DNA of 64,000 bases, taken from Acidobacteriota bacterium. Lineage in GTDB: Bacteria > Acidobacteriota > Terriglobia > Terriglobales > Acidobacteriaceae. The stretch is from NCBI GenBank assembly GCA_021846275.1, contig JAJZBZ010000001.1, positions 558,001-622,000 of the forward strand, read 5' to 3'. Position numbers and translations under genes: made by a program. Positions 8,811 through 17,169 of this stretch are shown piece after piece. Under the pieces are notes generated by a model. It was not told where the DNA came from and searched no databases. It saw only the letters and a program-made list of their open reading frames with translations. The first letter of the stretch is position 1. Every line of letters starts with the position of its first letter.

Positions 8811-10249
8811 CACCTGTTCGTTATGGCGATCTACTCGGCATTCTGGCTCCGGAGACGATTCTTGAAGTTGTCTCGCTGCTGATTCTTTTCGTCGATCTGG
8901 GCTTCCTGCGCAGTGCCGCGACTGCGACCCGGATGCGCGTGGCGAGCCTGCTGGGCGCGGCTGGGGCTGTTGTCGCGATCCTCTGGCTGATGACGCATGC
9001 GGGCGCTGCATCGGTGATGGGCGGAGCGCTGGTGGCCGACCGGATGGTTGCAGCGGCGCAGGCCAGCGTACTTGCACTCACCGCGCTGGTGCTGCTGCTG
9101 GGCTTGCGCTCGCGATTTTCGCGCAATCCCGGCGAGTACGTTGCGCTGGTGCTGCTGGCGACGACGGGCATGATGCTGGTGGCCGCCGCGCGCGATCTGC
9201 TGCTGATCTTCGTCGCGCTGGAGCTGCTGAGCCTGTCGCTGTACGTTCTGGCGGCATTCGCCAAGTTCTCAGCCTCATCGTCGGAGGCGGCACTGAAATA
9301 CTATCTGTTCGGCGGCATCTCGGCGGCATTCATGCTCTTCGGTTTCAGCTATCTTTACGGCATCGCGGGCACGACCTACTTGCCTGAAATTGCCGCGAAG
9401 CTCGGCCAGACGCCACTTGCGCCGATCACGCTGGTCGCGATGGCGCTGGTCGCGGTCGGCCTCGGGTTCAAGGTTGCGGCGGTCCCATTTCACCTGTGGG
9501 CGCCGGATGCCTACTATGGCGCGCCCGCGCCGGTGGCAGCGCTGATCGCCTCTGGATCGAAGGTCGCGAGCTTTGCCGTGCTGATCGCCGTGACTGCCGC
9601 GCTGGCGCCGACGTGGGGATGGACGCTGACGCTGATCGTTATGGCTGCCGCATCCATTGTGGTGGGAAATCTTTCCGCGCTGGTGCAGACGAGCGTTCGG
9701 CGCATTCTGGCCTGCTCTGCGATTGCGCATGCCGGCTACATGCTGCTTGGAATCGCCGCGCACACGGAGGCCAGCAACCGGGCGGTGATGATCTATGCCA
9801 TCACCTATGCGCTGACGACGGTTGGCGCGTTTGGCGTGGTGGCCATCGTGGAACGCAGCGCGGGCACGGATCGACTGGATGCCTTTGCCGGGCTGAGCGC
9901 GCAGCGTCCGCTGGTGGCCGCAGCGCTGCTGGTCTTCCTGCTGTCGCTCGCGGGCATTCCGCCGCTGGTTGGCTTCTGGGTCAAGTTTCAGCTCTTTGCC
10001 GCCGTGCTGGGCGCGCCGGGTGCGTCTGGCTGGGCGTTGGCGATGGTTATCGTCGCCATCGCAGGCAGCGCGGTTTCGCTTTACTACTATTTGCAGGTGT
10101 TGAAGCGCGCCTACGTGACTGCGGCGACGACGGATCGCATCGTGCAGGTTTCAGGTTTTGAGCAGATTCTGCTGGCTGCAATTGCCGTTGCTGTCGTGAT
10201 CCTCGGCGTTGCTCCCGGCCTGATGACGGGATTTTTCACTGCATTCTGA
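8807..10249 (+). CDS. nuoN: NADH-quinone oxidoreductase subunit N, first copy
   Basis: NuoN (480 aa) is the antiporter-like pump nearest to NuoK/J. The conserved blocks include the Glu of FVALELLSLSLYVL, FSASSSEAALKYYLFG, the helix-7 Lys of GFKVAAVPFHLWAPDAYYGAP and LVQTSVRRILACSAIAHAGYMLLG. The ATG overlaps the stop of the second nuoM (ATGA). It is the last gene of the first operon; the next gene is convergent and ends 46 bp away. I see no clear hairpin terminator in that gap. Confidence 0.95.
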   Translation: MTPVRYGDLLGILAPETILEVVSLLILFVDLGFLRSAATATRMRVASLLGAAGAVVAILWLMTHAGAASVMGGALVADRMVAAAQASVLALTALVLLLGLRSRFSRNPGEYVALVLLATTGMMLVAAARDLLLIFVALELLSLSLYVLAAFAKFSASSSEAALKYYLFGGISAAFMLFGFSYLYGIAGTTYLPEIAAKLGQTPLAPITLVAMALVAVGLGFKVAAVPFHLWAPDAYYGAPAPVAALIASGSKVASFAVLIAVTAALAPTWGWTLTLIVMAAASIVVGNLSALVQTSVRRILACSAIAHAGYMLLGIAAHTEASNRAVMIYAITYALTTVGAFGVVAIVERSAGTDRLDAFAGLSAQRPLVAAALLVFLLSLAGIPPLVGFWVKFQLFAAVLGAPGASGWALAMVIVAIAGSAVSLYYYLQVLKRAYVTAATTDRIVQVSGFEQILLAAIAVAVVILGVAPGLMTGFFTAF

Positions 10250-10294
10250 CGCGCGACGATTTCAAGCCAGCTACGATTGCGGTTCGCGAAGCAT

Positions 10295-11653
10295 TCAGGT
10301 TTTGGACAGAGGGATCAGATGGCTGATTCCGCGCCGCCGTAAATAATCCTCGTCCGTTGCGCGGCTTTCCAGCACGATTGCCGGATCGTTTCCTGCAGCC
10401 ATCAGGCGCATCCACGCGGAAGCGAATCGCCAGTCGGACGGCCAGGTGCTGTTCGATAAGTGAGACTGTGGCCCGGTATCCGGAATTACCAGCGCAGTTC
10501 GCCCGCGCGGCGGCTGCGGGCGCTGGCTGCGCAGCGTGCGCGCCAGCGCGGCAAACTGCCTGCCCAGCGGCTTGGCGCGGTTGTCCCTGTCGAGCAGCCC
10601 GAGCGTGTACTCGTAACTGCTGAAGCCGCCGATGGCCGGGTCAATGTCATGCGAGCACCACCAGGTGATGCCCCAGAGATTGCCGCGCTGCGCGAGCAGT
10701 TCCACGGTGCGCTGCATGAAGCCGGGCTTGGCCGCAACGGGCATCTCCACATCGCCGACGCCAATCTCCTCCACCCAGACAGGTCGCGCCGGATCGCGCT
10801 GATACGCGGTTGCAAGCTCCACCTCATAGGCCGCCAGATGCCGCGCCTCCGGCGAGTTCCAGCCGAAGCGGTCGAGCACGCCGTCGAAATGAATGTAGGA
10901 GTGAATCGCGGTTGCCGCGCCGGTGTTCGCAAGCGTCGAGCGCGAGAAACCGAAGTCCGCAAACCAGTGCGAGTGGTCCGCGCCATTCACATGGAAACGG
11001 CCCGGCGCAAGTTCGTTGCAATAGACGAGCATCTGGGTAGCCCAGGCATCGGCCTGTGGTGTGGTTACGGCGTTCGCGCCCGTCATCAGCACGCCCAGCT
11101 CGTTGCCGATGTCGAAGCCGAGAAAACGGCGATGCGGGCCGATGGCTGTTGCAATTTTCTGGAAAAGCAATTGTTCAGCGGCGATCATCGAGTCAGAAAG
11201 AAAGATATTTCCCGCGTCGCCGCCGTGCTGCGTGGCCAGCGGCGCGGACCACGCGGGCAGGAACGAAAGTCCGCTCATCCAGCCGTTCAGCACCGTTACT
11301 TCCACATCCAGTTCGCATTGGTCCGCCGCATCCAGCAGCAGTTGGAGATTCTCGATTGCGCGCTCGTTCACGACGTTGATGCCAGGCTGGAAGATGGGCC
11401 ACAGGCATTGCGCGCGAATGTGGTCCATGCCGAGCGATGCGATTCCCTCCAGGTCGTCAAAAATCGCCTGCTGATCCCATTCCTGCCAGCAGTACCACCA
11501 GAGGTGTCGCGGCGTGTAGTTGACGCCGAAGCGAAGCGGCGCGGCGGTCGGTGTGGAGGCTGCGTTCGCGCGCGGCTGCGCGAATGCCGACAGAGCGCTG
11601 CCGAGGCAGGCGCCAGCGGCAAGCGTCAGGAATTCGCGGCGCGTCTCAATCAT
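10295..11653 (-). CDS. Tat-exported TIM-barrel glycosidase-like protein
   Basis: This is a 452-aa exported protein. The N-terminus TRREFLTLAAGACLGSALSA is a twin-arginine signal, so it is probably folded before export. The mature part looks like a clan-A (GH5-like) glycoside hydrolase: GNELGV (N184-E185) fits the Asn-Glu acid/base pair, and WVEEIGVG (E295/E296) fits the end-of-strand nucleophile. The substrate cannot be told from sequence. It is the last gene of a minus-strand operon, 34 bp after the thiolase gene, which itself overlaps a second GH5-like gene. Family assignment is by motif only. Confidence 0.7.
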   Translation of the reverse strand: MIETRREFLTLAAGACLGSALSAFAQPRANAASTPTAAPLRFGVNYTPRHLWWYCWQEWDQQAIFDDLEGIASLGMDHIRAQCLWPIFQPGINVVNERAIENLQLLLDAADQCELDVEVTVLNGWMSGLSFLPAWSAPLATQHGGDAGNIFLSDSMIAAEQLLFQKIATAIGPHRRFLGFDIGNELGVLMTGANAVTTPQADAWATQMLVYCNELAPGRFHVNGADHSHWFADFGFSRSTLANTGAATAIHSYIHFDGVLDRFGWNSPEARHLAAYEVELATAYQRDPARPVWVEEIGVGDVEMPVAAKPGFMQRTVELLAQRGNLWGITWWCSHDIDPAIGGFSSYEYTLGLLDRDNRAKPLGRQFAALARTLRSQRPQPPRGRTALVIPDTGPQSHLSNSTWPSDWRFASAWMRLMAAGNDPAIVLESRATDEDYLRRRGISHLIPLSKT

Positions 11654-11687
11654 GCGTCACCACCATCTGTCACCTCGGCAGGAGATT

Positions 11688-12893
11688 TCATTGCGGAGCG
11701 CGGAGCACCGTGCTGACGGAGGCGCAGACCGGGCCGCCGATGTTGAATGTGGCCGCGTGGCGCGCATTGCGCACCTGCAACGGCGCGGGAACCTTGCCCA
11801 GCAGTTGCCAGCCTGCCCAGCCCACCATGGCGATGCCGGTTGCGCCGACCGGGTGACCCTTGGCGATCAGTCCGCCGGAGGTGTTCAGTGCGCAGCGACC
11901 GCCAACGGCTGCCTCGCCATCGGCCCAGAAAGCAGCGCCACGACCCGGATCGGCCAGGCCCAGAATCTCCGCCGCGAGAGCCGCCATCACGGTGAAGCAG
12001 TCATGCACCTCGGCGGTCTGGATATCGTTCGCCGTCACGCCAGCCATGGAGTATGCGGCCTGCGTTGCGCGATAGGCTGCCGCTGGCCGCAGCACGTTGC
12101 GCTGCGCGTGCTGGAGCGGGTCCACGGCGCTGCTCCATCCGGCGATCCGGACGCAATCCTGCCTGCGCAGTCCGAGCCGGGCCAAGCCGGATTCCGTGGC
12201 CAGCAGCAGCGCCGCGTAGCCGTCGGTGATCTGGGAGCAGTCGTAGGTTTTCAGCGGCAGTCCCTCGACCAGATAGCGGTTCGGGCCGCCGATGGCCGTT
12301 GCCTGTTCGAGCGTGAGCGTTGTGCCGCGCATCTGTGCGTAGGGATTGTGCTGCGCGTTGGCGTACTCGGTGACGGCGACGGATGCGAGCGCGCGCTCGT
12401 CCACATTCCACTCGCGCATGTACTTCCGCATGATTTCGGCGAAGATCTGCGGGAAGACGAAGACTTTGCCAGGGCGCTCTTCGGGGTCAGAAAAATAGCC
12501 AAGCGCTTCGCCAATGCGTTTGCCGTCGGCCTTGCCGGCGTTGTCGCGCATTTTTTCGAGGCCGACGGCGAGCGCGGTGTCGCCCATGCCCGCCTGCAGG
12601 CGCGTGATGCAGTTCACGATTGCCTGGCCGCCGGAGGCGCAGGCATTCTCCACGCTTTCGATGGACTTGGCTTCCATGCCCGGCACTCCCGCCAGCAACC
12701 CGGAGAGCAGGCCCTGCTGATGCAGCGAAAAACTGCACACGGCGGCAATCGAAGCCGAGTCGATCGCTGCGGCTTCGGTGCCGACTTCTGCGCAGACGCC
12801 GCGCGTGGCTGCGGCGAGCATCTCAGCCTGCGTGAGGCCCATCAATTTTCCAAATGGCGACTGATGGTAGGCCGCGACGTAGACAGGTTTCAC
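11688..12893 (-). CDS. SCP2-type thiolase (acetyl-CoA acetyltransferase-like)
   Basis: This 401-aa thiolase-fold enzyme uses acyl-CoA substrates in the cytoplasm. The acylated Cys is C85 in ENACASGGQA, the second active-site block is EVHDCFTVMAALAAEILGL, and the C-terminal catalytic His is in GGLIAKGHPVGATG. These blocks match the SCP2-like thiolase branch rather than the classical PhaA branch. The ATG at 12893 overlaps the stop of the upstream glycosidase-like gene (12890-12892), so the two are translationally coupled. Its place between two exported hydrolases is odd, because no other fatty acid or CoA gene is adjacent. The exact substrate is unknown. Confidence 0.85.
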   Translation of the reverse strand: MKPVYVAAYHQSPFGKLMGLTQAEMLAAATRGVCAEVGTEAAAIDSASIAAVCSFSLHQQGLLSGLLAGVPGMEAKSIESVENACASGGQAIVNCITRLQAGMGDTALAVGLEKMRDNAGKADGKRIGEALGYFSDPEERPGKVFVFPQIFAEIMRKYMREWNVDERALASVAVTEYANAQHNPYAQMRGTTLTLEQATAIGGPNRYLVEGLPLKTYDCSQITDGYAALLLATESGLARLGLRRQDCVRIAGWSSAVDPLQHAQRNVLRPAAAYRATQAAYSMAGVTANDIQTAEVHDCFTVMAALAAEILGLADPGRGAAFWADGEAAVGGRCALNTSGGLIAKGHPVGATGIAMVGWAGWQLLGKVPAPLQVRNARHAATFNIGGPVCASVSTVLRAPQ

Positions 12894-14098
12894 TGAGCGG
12901 CTCCTGAAATTGCGGCATTGGAATTTGCCGCGCCGGACTGCGCTGCGTCTGCATTTGCGCCGCGTTTGCGGCTGTTGTAGTCGCGCAGAATCGCCGCTTC
13001 GCGCGCGCGATAGGGTCTGCCATCGGGATAGAAGACATCGTGAAACCAGACCGGCGGCTGCTCGATCACGTAGGGTCTCTGCCAGGAGTCCCAGGGAAGG
13101 TTGGTCTGGCTTTTGCCGACGACCAGGCCCCAGTTGATGGCGCCCACCAGATGCCGACGCCAGACGACGGGCAGGATCGTGTCAAACGTGCTGCCGACGC
13201 TGCGCGCCATGTACTCCGTGCAGAGGATGGGGCGATGAAACTGCGAGAGTTCATCGACGCGCTGGTCGAACTCCTCAGGCCAGCCGTAGTTGTGAAAGCT
13301 GAGAATGTCGGATTCGGTGACCTGTATGCGTGCGACGGCGCTCATCTTCGCAAGGCTTGACCAGTCGCCCTGCCATACGCCGCTGGTCAGTGGCTGCGAT
13401 GGGTTCACGGAGCGCGCCCAGGCGAAGACCTGCGGCAGCAACTCGGCCACGCGAGCCACTTTGTTGGGCGGCTCCATCCAGTGGTACTCCGGCCCGTTGG
13501 TGTTGTCCGGCTCGTTCCAGAGATCCCAGGCGAGGATGCGATCATCGTTGGCAAACGCGCCAATCACGCCCTTGACGTAAGCTTCGAGACGCGCCTGCTG
13601 CGCCGGATCGACGAGTGCGTCCTTGCCCGGACTCTGCACCCATCCGGAGTTGTGTACGCCGGGAATCGGCGGACGCTGCGGGCCGAGTTTTGGATACGGA
13701 TCCCAGCAGGAATCGAAGAGCACGAAGACAGGGCGGATGTGATGTCGCGCGGCAATGGTGAGAAATGTATTCATGCGCTGCTCCATGCCCGCACGGTCCT
13801 GTTGCCAGAGCAGATCGTGCAAGAAGACGCGCATCGTCTTCATGCCGACACCTTCGGCGTAGCCAAGCTCGCGATCAATCGTCGCGGGATCGAAGGTGGC
13901 CGCCTGCCACATTTCGAGCTGGTTGATGGCGTCCGACGGCAGAAAATTTCCGCCTGTCAGAATGGGCGGTTGCTGCGCCTGCCATGCCTGTGCCTGAGTC
14001 TCTGTCCAGCGGTCGCGCGCGTGAGCAGACAGTGAAAGGAAAGAGGCGGCAAGCGCGAGCAGCAGGGCAGGGAAGCGAGTGAGTCGGCGGCGAATCAT
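12890..14098 (-). CDS. Secreted GH5-like glycosidase (cellulase/mannanase fold)
   Basis: This is a 402-aa protein with a Sec signal: MIRRRLTRFP followed by an Ala/Leu-rich core and a likely cleavage after SAHA. WDLWNEPDN (N195-E196) is the classic clan-A acid/base motif, and E295 in LCTEYMARS fits the nucleophile. The C-terminus is a low-complexity Ala/Asn/Ser tail. The start at 14098 is chosen because the signal peptide begins there; longer in-frame starts add a non-signal stretch. It is the first gene of a three-gene minus-strand operon with a thiolase and a second glycosidase-like gene. The substrate is not predictable from sequence. Confidence 0.75.
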   Translation of the reverse strand: MIRRRLTRFPALLLALAASFLSLSAHARDRWTETQAQAWQAQQPPILTGGNFLPSDAINQLEMWQAATFDPATIDRELGYAEGVGMKTMRVFLHDLLWQQDRAGMEQRMNTFLTIAARHHIRPVFVLFDSCWDPYPKLGPQRPPIPGVHNSGWVQSPGKDALVDPAQQARLEAYVKGVIGAFANDDRILAWDLWNEPDNTNGPEYHWMEPPNKVARVAELLPQVFAWARSVNPSQPLTSGVWQGDWSSLAKMSAVARIQVTESDILSFHNYGWPEEFDQRVDELSQFHRPILCTEYMARSVGSTFDTILPVVWRRHLVGAINWGLVVGKSQTNLPWDSWQRPYVIEQPPVWFHDVFYPDGRPYRAREAAILRDYNSRKRGANADAAQSGAANSNAAISGAAQ

Positions 14099-14191
14099 CA
14101 CGGTTGATCCTTCGGTTGCAGAGTATCGTTGCTGGTGCGTTCCGACCGGCGAGAATATCATACGGGAAGGCAGTTACGCCTGTTCCCGCGG

Positions 14192-15088
14192 ATGGAAACC
14201 ACTCGCCCCAACGCTGCCACGCAGCCTGCGATTCATCCGGTAACGCGAACCGTTGCGCGCATCGATGCTCACCAGCATTTCTGGCACTATTCGCCGCAGG
14301 AGTATGGCTGGATCGACGAGCGGATGGCGCGTATCCGGCGCGATTTTCTGTCCGGCGATCTTGCTCCGGAGCTACGCGCGAACTCCGTCGTGGGAACTAT
14401 CGCTGTGCAGGCGCGGCAGTGCGTGGAGGAGACGGGCTGGCTGCTCGATCTGGCGGCGGATAACGACTGGATTGCTGGCGTTGTTGGCTGGCTTCCACTT
14501 GCGTCTCCGGATTTGGAAGAGCATCTGGAGCGGTACTGCGCAAACCCGAAGCTGCGCGGACTGCGGCATGTGTTGCAGGCGGAGCCGGATGTATTTTTTG
14601 ACGATAAGGATTTTGATCGCGGACTGCGCCGGATGCAATCCACGGAGCTGGTATACGATCTGCTGATTGTCGAGCGGCAGATGGAGGCCGCGTTGCGCCT
14701 GGTGGATCGGCATCCGAATCAGGTTATCGTTCTGGATCATCTGGCCAAGCCGCGCATTGCAGCGGGCGAGCTGCATCCGTGGGCGGAGCATCTGCATGAG
14801 CTTGCGGCGCGAGAACACGTCTGCTGCAAGCTTTCAGGGATGGTGACGGAAGCGGATTTTGATCGATGGACCATCGACGATCTGCGCCCGTTTGTGGAGA
14901 CGGCGCTTGAAGCCTTCGGCCCGTCGCGGCTGCTGTTCGGTTCGGACTGGCCCGTATGCACCGTCGCTTCCAGCTATACAGGCTGGGCGGAGACGATGGA
15001 AGAGCTGCTGCGCGGCTGCTCGGCGTCGGAGTGCGAAGCGATCTTCGGCGTCAATGCTGCGCGTGTCTATGGATTGGCGCTGCCGTAG
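14192..15088 (+). CDS. Amidohydrolase-2 family lactonase, L-fuconolactonase-like
   Basis: This 298-aa metal-dependent hydrolase is of the amidohydrolase-2 type. The N-terminal metal motif is DAHQHFWHY (from residue 25) and the late Asp is in LLFGSDWPVC. The pattern DAHQHFW, with a basic/tryptophan-rich N-terminus and a GSDWPV end, is typical of sugar lactonases that open L-fucono- or L-rhamnono-1,5-lactone. The start is uncertain: ATG at 14192 gives a family-like length, while an upstream in-frame start at 14129 would add 21 residues. It converges on a FAH-family gene and an SDR gene, which supports a role in 6-deoxy-sugar acid breakdown (inference). Confidence 0.75.
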   Translation: METTRPNAATQPAIHPVTRTVARIDAHQHFWHYSPQEYGWIDERMARIRRDFLSGDLAPELRANSVVGTIAVQARQCVEETGWLLDLAADNDWIAGVVGWLPLASPDLEEHLERYCANPKLRGLRHVLQAEPDVFFDDKDFDRGLRRMQSTELVYDLLIVERQMEAALRLVDRHPNQVIVLDHLAKPRIAAGELHPWAEHLHELAAREHVCCKLSGMVTEADFDRWTIDDLRPFVETALEAFGPSRLLFGSDWPVCTVASSYTGWAETMEELLRGCSASECEAIFGVNAARVYGLALP

Positions 15089-15112
15089 CTCGATCGGGGC
15101 ATTTTTGTTCGT

Positions 15113-15955
15113 TCACTCAGCTGCGACGGGATTGCTGAGCGTGCCCAGGCCGTCGATGGTGATGCTCACGCGGTCACCGTCGCGAAGCCATCGCTTTGGA
15201 TTGCGTGCGAAGCCGACGCCGCTCGGAGTGCCTGTGGAGAGGATGTCGCCTGGCAGCAGAGGCGTGAGCGAAGAGATGTAGGCGATCAGATCGGGAATGC
15301 CGAAGATCAGTTCGCGCGTATTCGAGTCCTGAAGCGTTTCGCCGTTGATCGACAACTGGATGCGCAGCGTTTGCGGGTCGGCGACCTCATCGCGTGTCAC
15401 AATCGACGGCCCCATCGGGCAGAACGTCGGCAGGCTTTTGGAGAGCGACCACTGCGAGGTGGAGAACTGAATGTCGCGCGCGCTCACGTCGTTGAGGATC
15501 GTGTAGCCGTAGACGTGCTCCATGGCGCGCCCGGCGGGGATGCGGTAGCCGCCCTTGCCGATGACGACGGCAAGTTCGGCCTCGTAGTCCGGCTCGGAGG
15601 TTTCGCGCGGCAGCAGAATGGTCTCTTCCGGGCCGAGGATCGCCGTCGTCATTTTGAAGAAGACGACGGGAAACTTCGGCAGTTCGAGATTGGATTCCAT
15701 TGCGTGATCGCGATAGTTCAGCCCGATGCAGAAGATGCGTGGCGGATGGCTGAGCGGCGCGTGCAGGCGAACGTCGCGCCGGGCAAATCGCGCACCATCC
15801 GGGCGCGCAGGGTCAGGACGCACAGGGTCGGGGCTTTGCAGTGCGTGCAGCGTGCTTTTGTAGCTGCCGGAGAGATCGAGAATCTCATCGGTTTCCGTGA
15901 GCAGCATGCCCGGCTTCGGAATGCGTTCCTGTGTGGAAAAAGTTACGAGTTTCAC
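15113..15955 (-). CDS. FAH-family hydrolase, probable 2,4-diketo-3-deoxy-sugar acid hydrolase
   Basis: This is a 280-aa fumarylacetoacetate hydrolase superfamily member. The metal-binding acidic residues are visible as E125 and E127 in DYEAELAVVIG and D156 in LNDVSARD; GLNYRDHAME carries the catalytic-side His84. Relatives cleave C-C bonds of diketo acids, including 2,4-diketo-3-deoxy-L-fuconate to pyruvate and lactate. The leader holds GGGAGA upstream of the ATG. It lies downstream of the SDR gene on the same strand (48-bp gap) and is convergent with the lactonase gene. The assignment to a deoxy-sugar pathway is contextual. Confidence 0.8.
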   Translation of the reverse strand: MKLVTFSTQERIPKPGMLLTETDEILDLSGSYKSTLHALQSPDPVRPDPARPDGARFARRDVRLHAPLSHPPRIFCIGLNYRDHAMESNLELPKFPVVFFKMTTAILGPEETILLPRETSEPDYEAELAVVIGKGGYRIPAGRAMEHVYGYTILNDVSARDIQFSTSQWSLSKSLPTFCPMGPSIVTRDEVADPQTLRIQLSINGETLQDSNTRELIFGIPDLIAYISSLTPLLPGDILSTGTPSGVGFARNPKRWLRDGDRVSITIDGLGTLSNPVAAE

Positions 15956-16003
15956 TTCAGCTCTCCCTGATAAAGTTGACTTTCGTTTGCATGCAATCGT
16001 CGT

Positions 16004-16786
16004 TCAGGCCGCGGTCCAGCCGCCGTCAATCGTCATCAACGATCCGGTGATGAAGCTTGCTTCGGGCGAGGCCAGATAGCGCACCATCGCGGCCACATCC
16101 TGCGGTGTTCCCAGCCTGCCGATGGGTTGGCGCGCGCGCAGCTCTTCGCGGATTTTTTCTTTTTCGTGCGCGTGATATTTGTCCAGATAGCCCTCGACAA
16201 ACGGCGTCTCGACCGTGCCGGGGCAGATCGCGTTCACGCGCAGCTCGCGCGGATACTCGACGGCAAGCTGGCGGGTCATCGCCAGCACCGCGCCCTTGCT
16301 GGTGCAGTAGGCAAATCGCTGCCGGATGCCGATCATGCCGGCGACAGAGCCGATATTGACGATGCAGCCCTTGCGCGGACTGGCCAGCAGCAGAGGAAGC
16401 AGCGCGCGCGTAACCAGATAGACAGACCGGACGTTGACGTTCATCAGGTGGTCGAAGTCGTCGGCTTCCGTGGTCGCAATCGAGCCGACGTGACCGATGC
16501 CGGCGTTGTTGACGAGCACATCGAGGCTGCCCACGGCTTCGGCTGCCGCGCGGATCGACTCGACGTCGGTAACGTCCATGCGAATGGCGTGCGCGCAAAG
16601 ATTCTGTTCTGCGAGCTGCGTGGCGAGGCTCCGCGCGGCCTGCTCCTGAATGTCGGCGATCCAGACGGTGGCTCCGGCGCGAGTGAGTTCCTTCACGGTT
16701 GCTTCGCCAATGCCGCTGGCTCCGCCAGTTACCAGCGCCGTGTATCCGTCCAGCCGAAAAACCTTGTCCATCGCCTCTTGCAGCAT
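16004..16786 (-). CDS. Short-chain dehydrogenase/reductase, probable deoxy-sugar (acid) dehydrogenase
   Basis: This 260-aa classical SDR has the dinucleotide motif TGGASGIG (residues 20-27), NNAG (93-96), catalytic S147, Y160 and K164 (YCTSK), and a CPGTVETPF block. GGGGAG lies 5 nt before the ATG at 16786. Classical SDRs of this kind include L-fucose dehydrogenase and 2-keto-3-deoxy-L-fuconate dehydrogenase. Together with the FAH gene 48 bp downstream and the lactonase it could supply oxidation steps of a non-phosphorylating deoxyhexose pathway. A sugar-acid dehydratase, also needed, is not in the window. Confidence 0.8.
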   Translation of the reverse strand: MLQEAMDKVFRLDGYTALVTGGASGIGEATVKELTRAGATVWIADIQEQAARSLATQLAEQNLCAHAIRMDVTDVESIRAAAEAVGSLDVLVNNAGIGHVGSIATTEADDFDHLMNVNVRSVYLVTRALLPLLLASPRKGCIVNIGSVAGMIGIRQRFAYCTSKGAVLAMTRQLAVEYPRELRVNAICPGTVETPFVEGYLDKYHAHEKEKIREELRARQPIGRLGTPQDVAAMVRYLASPEASFITGSLMTIDGGWTAA

Positions 16787-16898
16787 CGTTCTCCCCGTCT
16801 GTCTGGTCAGATGCGCACTGCCATCAAAACGTTTTCAAAGCGAGCTGAAAACAGGGGCCGCGCCCAGCGTCCATTTGCCGAGTGAATGCGCATCGGAA

Positions 16899-17123
16899 CT
16901 ATTCGTCGTCGGTTGGAAACGGCTCGGTTTTCGGCGCTTCGTCGCTCCGCGACACAAGCTGCTGCACGCGGCCTTCGGCGGCGTCCAGTTCCCGCTGGCA
17001 GGCAGTGGAAAGCCGCATGCCTTCCTCGAAGAGCTTCACGGAGTCTTCGAGCGTCAGTTCGCCTTGTTCCAGCTTCTGGACAATGCCTTCGAGCTTCTGC
17101 AGAGATTCTTCAAAACGTGCCAT
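16899..17123 (-). CDS. xseB: Exodeoxyribonuclease VII small subunit
   Basis: This 74-aa protein is predicted to form a helical hairpin: FEESLQKLEGIVQKLEQGEL followed by TLEDSVKLFEEGMRLSTACQ. This is the XseB signature; XseB binds the large subunit XseA of the single-strand-specific nuclease exonuclease VII. AAGGA precedes the ATG by 3 nt. The gene follows the homocysteine methyltransferase/MTHFR gene on the same strand after 46 bp. xseA is not in the window. The acidic end (EPFPTDDE) is unremarkable. Confidence 0.93.
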   Translation of the reverse strand: MARFEESLQKLEGIVQKLEQGELTLEDSVKLFEEGMRLSTACQRELDAAEGRVQQLVSRSDEAPKTEPFPTDDE

Positions 17124-17169
17124 CGTTCCTTGTCCCGGGGTGCGTGTTGCTGCTCATACCCCTGTCTTT

